A stretch of 64,000 nucleotides of DNA from assembly GCA_002104895.1 (NCBI GenBank), contig MCFG01000002.1, positions 91,001-155,000 on the forward strand, in the 5' to 3' direction. Source of the DNA: Anaeromyces robustus. Taxonomy: Eukaryota > Neocallimastigomycota > Neocallimastigomycetes > Neocallimastigales > Neocallimastigaceae. The notes beneath the pieces were generated by a model. That model was not told where the DNA came from, ran no database searches, and worked only from the letters and a program-made list of their open reading frames with translations. Below, piece after piece: positions 36,374 through 47,454 of the stretch. The translations under genes were made by a program, and so were the position numbers. Each line of letters opens with the position of its first letter. The stretch's first letter is position 1.

Positions 36374-36937
36374 TATAAAAATATTTTTGTAATTTAATTA
36401 ATATTTGCACAGTTTCTTTTAGAAGGATATCCTATTAATATTTATTATTAATAAAAATTTATATTAATATTATATTTTTATAATATTTATTTATTAATAT
36501 TATATAAATATATATAAATATATATTATAAATATTTTATAAATATATATATATTTGCTCAGTGGTAGTGACAAATGAAATCCATTATAAATTTCATTATT
36601 TCTCTTGTTGAGAAATTCGTATATATACAGGATGTTTACATCTCCGCAAATAAACATATATTTAATAATTTTATATATATTTACCTCTTATAATATTTAA
36701 AAGATTTTTATTTCGGCTAATTGTTTTTCCTTAAAATTAAATATAATATTATTATTTAACAAATTATTATACTAATATATTTTACGTCTTCCGAAACTTC
36801 ATATACCGAAAATGAATTTCTGCCTAATTCGTCGATCCTTTTTCTTGATAACCAAGAGATACTGTTACCCTCGCTTCGGTATTTGGAAATTGCAATACGT
36901 TATTTTAATCATCATAGGAAGTCATAATTAAAATATA
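36374..36937. other. Non-coding stretch with tRNA-like A-box motif and composition island
   Basis: TTTGCTCAGTGGTAG at 36553-36567 resembles the internal A box of tRNA genes. It is followed by a hairpin with arms AATGAAAT/ATTTCATT, but no clear B box or cloverleaf can be drawn. From about 36780 the sequence becomes much less AT-rich, continuing into the 88-codon ORF. Confidence 0.4.
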
Positions 36938-37204
36938 TTACCAATCATAGGTATTTTTTTTAAATGAAGCAATGAATACTTTGTCATCGTGAATTGCATC
37001 AAACACATTGGCATTGTCCCATCTTTTTAATATCAAGTCATAAAGATCAACACGAGATTCTTCTTCCAAAACATCCAACAACTCCTCAAAGGCATCTTCG
37101 TCAAAACACGCGGCATCTATTAATTCGTTATTCTCCTTCAACCAGTCTTCATTAGAAATACTTCTTGATGACCTCTTGACAGCCTTTTGCTCTTCAGAGT
37201 CCAA
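36938..37204 (-). CDS. Hypothetical acidic 88-residue ORF, possibly a gene remnant
   Basis: Not recognised. The peptide starts MDSEEQKAVKRSSRS, is rich in Asp/Glu with a helical look (EDAFEELLDVLEEE) and ends KKNTYDW. Codon use is balanced, including G/C-ending codons, unlike the surrounding DNA, and the composition island extends beyond both ends of the ORF. Just upstream another frame opens with MKKKVPEEGRAIRIEF, which would join it with a one-base shift. It may therefore be the tail of a longer decayed or transferred gene. Confidence 0.35.
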   Translation of the reverse strand: MDSEEQKAVKRSSRSISNEDWLKENNELIDAACFDEDAFEELLDVLEEESRVDLYDLILKRWDNANVFDAIHDDKVFIASFKKNTYDW

Positions 37205-37489
37205 AGAATTCTATCCTTATAGCCCTTCCCTCTTCAGGAACCTTTTTCTTCATTCCTAAATAGTCCTAACATAATAAAATAAAGACAAAACCAAAAAACA
37301 AGAATTATGGTTTAATTAATTTAAAAAAAAAATAAAATAAAATAAAAATAAACCAATCATTTATTACTGACTGTCCAATAAATAAAATAATCAAATTTAA
37401 TAATTATTATTATTAATATAATGAAAAAATTTTAATACGTAATGTAAATACATTACGTATTAAATTTTTACATAATACATAATTCAGGA
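37205..37489. other. Spacer with a perfect 16-bp-arm palindrome
   Basis: At 37431-37464 TTTAATACGTAATGTA is followed after two A's by its exact complement. The 9-bp TSD of the next element (AATTCAGGA, 37481-37489) ends this stretch. Confidence 0.6.
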
Positions 37490-38000
37490 CTGAGTGTTGC
37501 ATTTCGGCAATGTACATGAAATTTTTTGCATTGAATGGTCCATTACGCCACATTTTATATTGTAAATTTATATAAATATTTTTAACGCCACATTTATATA
37601 AAAATTTTTTAAGAGAGTTTATATACTACTAGTACTTGTATATTAAAGCATTTCTTATTTATTTCATAATTTAAAGAATTATAAATATAAATTTTAAATT
37701 TCACTTAATATTTTATTTATTTAATAATTTAAATAATTATAGATAAATTTTAAATTTCACTTAATATTTTATTTATTTCATAAGTTAAATAAAAAAAAAA
37801 AAAAAAAGAAATATTAATAAAAAGAAGATGTCACTAATAAATTGGTTTCATAAATCAATAATAAATAAAATATTGATTTTAATAATATAATAAATTTTTT
37901 ATTAATTTAATTTATAAGCCACAATATAATACATTTAAATAATACGTTATTTTAATGCGCGATACATTTACAAAATACATTGCCGAAATGCACACTTCCC
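37490..38000. mobile_element. Non-autonomous TIR element with 9-bp target-site duplication
   Basis: AATTCAGGA occurs at 37481-37489 and again at 38001-38009. Just inside are inverted ends sharing GCATTTCGGCAATGTA, one base offset near the tip (GTGTTGCATTT versus GTGTGCATTT). The 511-bp interior has no ORF. It contains a repeat of about 63 bp (TTTAAATTTCACTTAATATT at about 37690 and 37750) and two CGCCACATTTATA-like segments. A 9-bp TSD fits Mutator-like elements; with 8 bp a hAT origin would also fit. Confidence 0.8.
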
Positions 38001-38284
38001 AATTCAGGATTTATTTTTAATATTATTATAACTATGATTTAATATTAACTAATAAGTTGATAAGAAAAATTATTAATTAATATTAAAATCTTTTATGATA
38101 TAATATCTTTTTACTTTTTATTCAACTTGAATTATATTACTATATGACATGATATTAATTTATTAATTCAATTTTTGTTAATAAATTATTTAATATCATT
38201 TGTTTAATATATTTAAAACTAATACAGAACAAATAATACATATTTTTTTTTTTAAAATTATTTCTTATTCAATCTCAATAAAAT

Positions 38285-38565
38285 GATTCAGACTACTGCT
38301 TAAACAGTATCATTTTCCAATGTACTTTATTATTAATTCTATATTCTTCTTGAATCCATAATTTCAGCCTCAGACAGTTTACCAGATTCATTTATGAATG
38401 ATCAATTGTTATAAATACTAATAGCATCAATAAATCCATAATATTGTATATTCTAATAAATAATATTTTCAAATCAGATAGAGAGCCTAATTCACTGAAA
38501 AACATATCTTTCAAAACAGTCATACCAGTTTCGTTTCCAACTTTCATATTGTAATTTTATGAAAG
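38285..38565 (-). pseudogene. Decayed coding remnant of unknown family
   Basis: On the minus strand peptide-like segments appear in changing frames: MKVGNETGMTVLKDMFFSEL, then QYYGFIDAISIYNN interrupted by a stop, then SFINESGKLSEAEIMDS. The base composition is richer in G/C than its surroundings. I do not recognise the family. Confidence 0.4.
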
Positions 38566-39517
38566 AAAAACTTTCAATAAATCAGAATATATATATTTAG
38601 TAATATTTTTAAAAAAAATTATAAGTATCTTGGGGAGTTTAGGTCTATAATGTTAAAGAAAACAGGATGTAATTTAACCTATTATAAAAAAAAATAATTT
38701 TATATATTAAATAAATAATTTTAATAATATATTTAGATAAAAAATCTTAATAAATTTTAAAAATTTTTATCAAGATTTAATGTAATGTAATGTAATGTAA
38801 TAAATAGTTCAGTAAATTTAAAAAATTTACTGAAACATATAATTTTTTAAAAAAAAAATAATAAATAAAAGTTGGAATGCCATTTCTACTTTCCTTTTTT
38901 AGTAATAGGTAAATTTATTTATTATTTTTATAAAATTAATTATTGATTAATATATACATAAATATATTATTATGTATTATGAAATATAAAAATATATATT
39001 GAATTTAATAAATTGTGTTAAAATTGATTTTATTTAATTATTGATAAAAGAAGAAAAAAAAAGTTACAAGTAAATAAATAATAAATAAAATAATAATTAA
39101 TGAATAATAAATAATATTAAGTGAAATTAAATGAATAATTCAGTATTACAATAATAGTTTAACTCTTATTAATATTAACTAATTATTAATTTATGATTTT
39201 ACCTAATAGTTCTTTCTTTTTTTTCTTGTTTTATATTTATATATATATAAAGGTAATATTAAATCATTTAATAGATTTTTTATCATATATCTTATATAAA
39301 TTAATAAATAAATTACAAATAACAATAAATAATAATAATGAAGCATACATTTAGAAAATAATTATATCAATAAAAGAAAAACTATTTCATTATTATTAAG
39401 ATTCATAAGTTATTAATTTTGTTTTAGAATAATTACAGACAGGAAAGTTTGTTTTATTTATTTATTAATAAATCTTATTAAATTTTTTATACCACTTATT
39501 TCTTTTATTCTGAAATT

Positions 39518-39518
<1 letters not shown>

Positions 39519-39592
<74 letters not shown>

Positions 39593-39648
39593 TTATTTAT
39601 TTATTTATTTATTATTTATTTATTTATTTATTATTTATTTATTTATTT

Positions 39649-39684
<36 letters not shown>
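39519..39684. repeat. Interrupted (TTTA)n microsatellite
   Basis: Blocks of TTTA separated by single TTA units at near-regular intervals. Confidence 0.9.
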
Positions 39685-39685
<1 letters not shown>

Positions 39686-41279
39686 AGGTTAAGTGGGAGA
39701 AATTATTAGTTTTGTTATTTTACAATAATAATGTTGATACTTGCCTTTTTTTTAATAAGTCTATATTAGGTTCAATAATTTATTATTGTCTAATTTTTAA
39801 TAATATGAAATTTTAAGAAAATAAATATTTAATTTTAATTACGATTATCATTATTATAAAATTATTAAACTGGTATATTATATTTATTTATTAATAATTA
39901 TGATGGTATTTATATTTAAATATATATATGTTATTTATTATTTCATTAAATCTAATTTTTTAATATAAAAATTTATTAATGATTTAGTTTTTTATTATAC
40001 AATAAAAAGTAAAAATTTTATATATGTTTTAAGTTAAATATGAATTTTTTTTTAATTTTGTATATGGATCATCCATTAAATTTTTTAATCAAGGGGTTAT
40101 CTTTTCCTTTAAACTATAAACCATTTTAAAAGAGTTATCATCGAAAACAATTAAAATAAGTAGATATTAATATTATAATTATTATTGAATTAATAATAAA
40201 AATAAATATTTAATTTTATTCTTTTAAGAGCGTTACATTTGTATTAATAGAATATTAGTATATATTTTTATATATATTTTATGGTAATTATTTTATAAGT
40301 TGAATTATATATATATTTGTTAATTAAGAAGTATTAACTATAATAATTGATAATTGTATTATGATAGGAAAAGTAAGTAGTATATATAATATGATAAGTG
40401 AAGTAGTAAGTAGTATACTATCTATTAAATATATATACTTTATAAATGAAATGAAAATTATATTTTCTTCTAATTCAAAAAAAAAAAAGTCCCAATTATT
40501 ATATTAAATAATTATTCTATACAAAAAAATATATATAGTTAAATATTTAAATATTATTATGCACCTATATATATTTTGATAGAATCTGATCGTTAATTTT
40601 ATTTTGTTTTTTATAATTATATATTTAATACAAAAACTTTATTTTTTATTTTAAAAACTCTTTTCTATTACAAATAATTTATTATGAAATTATTCTTTTA
40701 TATGTGCTTTATATTTAATTTTAATTATTACTTTATTATTATATATTATATTATTTTTATGCTTTTTTATTTAATATATCAATACTATAAAAATAAAAAT
40801 ATTATACTGCTATAAATGCATAAAATAAAAAAAAAATTAATTTAAATATATCATGAATCATTTGTATATAATATATATGATTATTGCTATATTATATACT
40901 AGTATTTAATAATAAATCTTACATAAAAAATGGTTTATGGTAATTATCTTTATATAATTTAAATCAGTTTTATATAAAAAATCATAAACTTTTAAATTTT
41001 GAATATATATATAAACTTGTAAAAATAAAAGCTTTTTATTGAAATAGAAAATTGACCTTATAAATAAAAATTTGATTATTATAGAAATACAAATTTATTA
41101 TTAGTAAAAAAGTTCAAATATTTCTTAGATTATGAGTTATTTCCGAAACGATCAAATTTTTTTATAAATAATAGAAGCGATCTTAGAAAAATAATAGAAC
41201 ATAAGATTAATATTATTATTAAAAAGCGGTTTTTTTTATCAATATTATATAAATAATATGATTATATTTATTTATTCAT

Positions 41280-41314
<35 letters not shown>

Positions 41315-42559
41315 TCAATATAAAATATATATTTCTTAGTATTATTAGGAATTTTATATAGATATATATATAAAATATATATAATCTAAATTATTATATA
41401 ATATATTATTTATTAACTTTTTTTATTTAATCACTTATTAATTATTTATTTAATTATATATTTAACGATTTATTTATTATTTTAAATAATATTTTAAATT
41501 CTATCATAATTATATATATTATTTTATATTATTAAATATAATGGTATTATATTTAATAATATATTTTTTATATTGTATTTTTAAGCTTTTCTTTTTTAAT
41601 TTTCTCAAAAAATTGAAAAATACTTATTATATTATAATATATATATAATTTAATAAATATATATATTAATTAATTTAGCCATATATTAATATCTTATTTA
41701 ATTTTTATTTTTATAAAATGTATAATACCACAAAATCTTTTTATTAAAATAATAAATTATAAGGTTTATTTAAAATTATATATAATATATTATTCAATAT
41801 AATGTGTATATATTAATATTAATATATATATAAAATGTTTAATTAAATTAGAATCAATAAAAAAATAGTAAATAATAAAAATCAAGTATAATTAAAAAAG
41901 AAAAAAGTAAAAATAAAGCAAAACAATATTTATCAGAGAATACAATAAAAAAAAAAAAAGGTATAAATAGTAAAAAGTTTTCTTTAAATATTTTTTTATA
42001 TTACTTTATAGAATTAATTTTTTATTTTATTCATAAAATTTGTAATATTTATTTTATAAATAAATAATTGAAACCTGAAAGGTAAGATTAAGAAAGTAAA
42101 TAATTATTTAATAAATGAAAAGATAATATGAAGAATAAAAAAAAAATAGAAGAAGGAAGTAAAAAAATAAATATAATTTAAATATAAGAAAGAAATAAAA
42201 TAATAAATAAATATAACGTCAAAGTATAAAATAAAATGGAAAGAAAAAAATAAATAAAAAAAAAAATAAAAGAAATTTTATTTGGTTTAAATTGCTTTTT
42301 CTTATTTCAAAAAATGTCCGTCATTCTATATACAATATATTCAATTTTCATTGAATATTAATTTAATTTATAAGAATTTGTAATGGTGTTTTTATTTATT
42401 TTTTATTTTATAATATTCAAAATAGAATATTATGTTAATATATTGAATTATAAAATTATTATTTTTTTAAATTGTTTATTATTGGGAATTATTTTTTGAA
42501 AAGATATATATAATGATAGAGTTACATACATTTAAAAGATATTAAAATCTATTGTTTTA

Positions 42560-42674
42560 CTTTTTTTTCAGAAACATTTCTTAGTTTTATTTTTTTTCTA
42601 GAAACATTTATTTGTTATATTTATTAATTTATCATATATATTTTTTTTTATTTTTTTTATCTAAAATAGAAAAA
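42560..42674 (+). promoter_or_regulatory. Pyrimidine-rich leader of the A32-like gene
   Basis: Two T-rich tracts each run into an AG followed by AAACATTT (about 42570 and 42601), and a third reaches ATAG just before AAAAATGGCT. These look like candidate 3' splice sites of a 5'-UTR intron or a pyrimidine-rich leader. Which one is used cannot be told from sequence. Confidence 0.35.
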
Positions 42675-43535
42675 ATGGCTGCCATTCAAAGTGAAATCGT
42701 TAACATTAACAAGTTCAACTTCGCTAAGCTTCCATTACTTCCAAACATTGCTGTTATTGGTAAGCGTGCTCTTGACAAGGCTTCCCTTGTTCACGATTTA
42801 ATGCACAAGCTTCACGACACTCACCACTACTATTCATCTATTGTCTTTGATCCATTTGAAGCTGCTGATCCATTCTTTACTAGTTTCGTTCCAGCTTCTA
42901 ACATTTTCAATGAATTAGATGCTAATGTTCTTGAAGAAGTTATCAAGACTCAAAAGGCTAAGGCTGATATCTTAAAGCATGCTATTGGTATCAACCTTAT
43001 TAACCGTGAAACTCCAGTTAACTTCAACACTGTTGTTGTTATTTCTGGTTCTTTATTACACAAGAATATTGAAAATGTTCGTGTTAACACTTTACTTCGT
43101 GAACTTTTATCTCAAGGTTCTGAATTCGGTATTAGTGTTATTATTACTGCTCGTCACCTTAGCCACATTAACCCAGCCTTCTACGAATTCTTCGATTGGG
43201 TCTTTGCTTTCGAATCTAGCAGTGATTTAGAAAAGCAAAAATTATTCGAATTCTTCGGTGGTAACCTTGATGCTGCTCTCTTCCGTGAAGTTTTAGAAGA
43301 ATCTACTTCTGTTTCCAGAAAGTGTCTCGGTATTCGTTGTACCGGTTCTTGCTTAGCTACTGGTAACGCTCAAACTCAACTTTACTGGTACTCTCCAGAA
43401 GTTAACATTCCAAAATTCGTTTTCGGTAAGAAATACATTTTACCAACTAAGAATGTTCCAAGAAAGGCTGCTCTTATCAAGAGTGAAAAGAGTTCCGCTC
43501 CAGCTTCCCCATTAGTTGTTAAGTTATTAGCTTAA
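42675..43535 (+). CDS. A32-type (FtsK-HerA) packaging-ATPase-like protein with lost catalytic motifs
   Basis: Intronless, 286 residues from the ATG in AAAAATGGCTGCC. An upstream in-frame ATG would add only a T-rich hydrophobic tail. Its layout resembles A32-family DNA-packaging ATPases of large DNA viruses: a beta strand plus P-loop position (IAVIGKRALDKASLV, 25-39), a second strand (SSIVFDPFEAADPF), a helix around EEVIKTQKAKADIL, the Walker B position (NTVVVISGSLL, 118-128), a sensor-like strand (GISVIITARHLSHINPAF), then DWVFAFESSSDLEKQKLFEFFGG and a C-terminal YWYSPE. The P-loop keeps its first Gly and a Lys but has lost the second Gly and the Lys-Ser/Thr pair. Walker B acidic residues are Ser-Gly. 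ATP hydrolysis is therefore unlikely. Codons favour AAC, TTC, AAG, GGT and CGT, a high-expression style. Confidence 0.72.
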   Translation: MAAIQSEIVNINKFNFAKLPLLPNIAVIGKRALDKASLVHDLMHKLHDTHHYYSSIVFDPFEAADPFFTSFVPASNIFNELDANVLEEVIKTQKAKADILKHAIGINLINRETPVNFNTVVVISGSLLHKNIENVRVNTLLRELLSQGSEFGISVIITARHLSHINPAFYEFFDWVFAFESSSDLEKQKLFEFFGGNLDAALFREVLEESTSVSRKCLGIRCTGSCLATGNAQTQLYWYSPEVNIPKFVFGKKYILPTKNVPRKAALIKSEKSSAPASPLVVKLLA

Positions 43536-44887
43536 ACAGGTTCATAATACAGACTAGAAATAGAATTTATTTATATTAAAAAAATGACAATTTATCAAAA
43601 TATTATCAAAAAGTTTTTTTTTTTTTTTTTTGATAATATATGACAAATATCTATCCCTCTATCAATATATTTATAATTTTTCTTATTCTTTTAAAGAATA
43701 TCTAGAGAAAAATTTTCAATAAAAAAATATTAAAAAAAAATAAAACAATAACAAAAAAAAAGATACATGAAAATCAAATTATATATAATATTCATATTTA
43801 ATCAAAACTCTATTAAAATAATATTTTAGATACTTATTAATATAATTTATTTAATTTATTTTAATTGAAAACTTTTGATTATCAAATAATATTATTAAAT
43901 ACAATTCGAACAATTATAAAAATTAAAATTAAAATAAAAATTAAAAAAAAAGATAAAATAAATAACAAAAATTTGAAAGAAAAAAAATAATATCATAAAA
44001 AAAAGAAAAATAAATTAATAATCTAAGGAATAGTGGCCATAGATTCAAAACAAATAAAATAAATATTCAATCTTATAAATTAATATTATATAAAATCAAA
44101 ACAGAAAAACAAAAGTGACTGATTTTTCTTAAAATGACGGGAATGAAATTATTAAAAGATTATAAGGAGGAAGAATATATTTATCTAATTTATTTAAAAT
44201 TACTTTATTTATTGACTACTCTTTAAAATACTTTTAATTAAATTTTTTCAATTTTTTTATTATTTATATTTAAAATCAAAATATATTTTGATTTTAACAA
44301 GAAATGAGAAAGAAAAAGGATAAAAAAAATTACAATAATAAATACAATCTTTATTATAGTTTTTTTTTTTAACATTTTCAATATTTCTATTCCACCTATC
44401 AAATAAAAAAATATAACAATTATAAAAAAAAAAATCAAATAAATATAAATAATTTTATGAATAACTTAAACGTAAATAATATAAATTAATAAAAACAATA
44501 ACTTATAAATTAATATAAACATAAAATGAAAATAGAAAGAATATTTTATTTTTCTTTTCATATAATTTTTTTTTTTTTTTTAAGTAATAAAAAAAAAAAA
44601 AGAGAAAAAAAAGGAAATTAAAATTTTCTTTTGTTATTTATATATATAAAATAAAAATTAAAAATTAATAAAAAAATAAAATATTATCAAAAAAAAAAAA
44701 AAAGAAAAAAAAACTTTATTATATCTCGTGTTAAATACATTTTATTGTTTTAGATATATATATAGAGTTATTTAATTTTATGAATAACTTTATATATATA
44801 TATATTTATACTAATTCTATATGGAAGTACATTTATATATTTTATTATTATTATTATTTGTTTTAATTACTTATTGTTTGTATAATA
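43536..44887. other. Intergenic region downstream of the A32-like gene
   Basis: Poly-T (about 43614-43631) and long A-rich segments. No ORF beyond chance and no RNA gene seen. Confidence 0.5.
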
Positions 44888-45785
44888 CAATAAAATTGAT
44901 GCTATAGAGTTTCTAAAGCTGTTAAAATGATTAATAATTATTGTCCTAATTGTTGTTCGTGTTGTTTCCATAGTGATAGTTATCAAAGAATTGATTATTG
45001 ATTTATTAATTATTTTCTATTAAAAATTTTTCGTATTAACCATTTCTCCGATTTAGATAGAAACTTTTTTTATTTCTTAGATAATCTTTTTAATAGTTTA
45101 TATGTGACCAGTGATAACTCTAGTGTAGATAATAGAATTAATAATATATTGTTAAGGGTTATAAAAGTAGTTCCTAATAATGGAAACAATAGTATATGTA
45201 AGTAATATTGATATTTTAGGAAATAGAAAAATTGTTAACAGGTATCGAATTTATATTTTTTTAATTGGTGGAAGAGATTATGGTTTTAGTGATAGAATTA
45301 ACAATTGTCCATACAAAAAGGAATGGGAATGTTTGTTTAAGTGTCAGACTGAATCTGGTACATATTCAAAATCTCCATTTTTGTTGCGATCTAGGGCTCT
45401 ATTGAATGATATCATATCCGTTGTCTGCAAAAGACAACATGTATTGTTCGATAAATTCAAATCCAATCTCTTCAGGAACGATAATGCTGATAACACAGTA
45501 GGACAGCCTAGTTGGGAAAATCCAGATCCTATTACTGACCTAAATGAAATAGGATAGATCAATTTCACTTTAATACTATAGGAGGAATTAAGAGCTAGTA
45601 TGAATTTATTGTTTTTATGTATTACTATACTACTTTATACCTTCCAGTATTATTCATTATTATCTATAATGTTTATCTGGTTTTTCTTATTAATATCATT
45701 TTTTTATTTTATGCTTTTTTTTTATGATTTATATATATTAATATTTAAACTCAATAAAGATGATATACAATTGTGTGCTTTTAAA
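44888..45785 (+). pseudogene. 5'-truncated, decayed LINE copy
   Basis: Colinear with the 3' end of the LINE at 31.4-32.2 kb, on the opposite strand. It begins at the Cys/His domain (NNYCPNCCSCCFH...), where a Trp codon has become TGA near 44999, and drifts in frame before the open stretch 45180-45557. That stretch matches the LINE C-terminus (GGRDYGFSDRINN, QTESGTYSKSPFLLR, DNADNTVGQPS). Similarity continues through the 3' region to about 45785 and stops without a long poly-A. Dead copy by stops and truncation. Confidence 0.88.
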
Positions 45786-45790
45786 AAAAT

Positions 45791-46958
<1,168 letters not shown>

Positions 46959-47406
46959 ATGTTACCTGAAATTTTAAATAATACAAAATCTTTTGCCGAA
47001 GTAAAATCATTAACTCAACGTTTTTTTTCAATTAATGCACAAACTAAGGTCGTTAATAAAACATTATATCTTAATAAAGATAATAAATATAATATAAAAG
47101 AAAACTTAGATACGAATAAATTAAAAATTTCAAAATCAGATAAAGTTATAAATTCTGTAAAGCCTATAAAAAACAATAATATTAATGATACTATCAAAAA
47201 TGTTAAAACCAATTCAAAAAATCAATTAGTTAATAATAAAAATGTCGGAACAACAAATTCAGGGAAAAAGATAAATAATCGTACTATGACAAAAATTAAA
47301 AATCCAACACAAAAAAGATTAGATAAAGAAGTAAAAGCAACAAAAATGAAGAAAAATATGCAAGAAAAAACATCTAAGAAAATTTCAAGAAAAATTAAAA
47401 AAGCTA

Positions 47407-47454
<48 letters not shown>

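Larger units (their letters stand above)
38010..42559. other. Gene-poor AT-rich region with microsatellites
   Basis: No intact gene. It contains the decayed coding remnant at about 38280-38570, an interrupted (TTTA)n run at 39519-39684 and a shorter one at 41275-41312. The rest is A/T with scattered homopolymers. I find no RNA gene. Confidence 0.6.

Noticed and set aside
45344-45568. Minus-strand 74-codon ORF
   Set aside because: Antisense of the truncated LINE copy.
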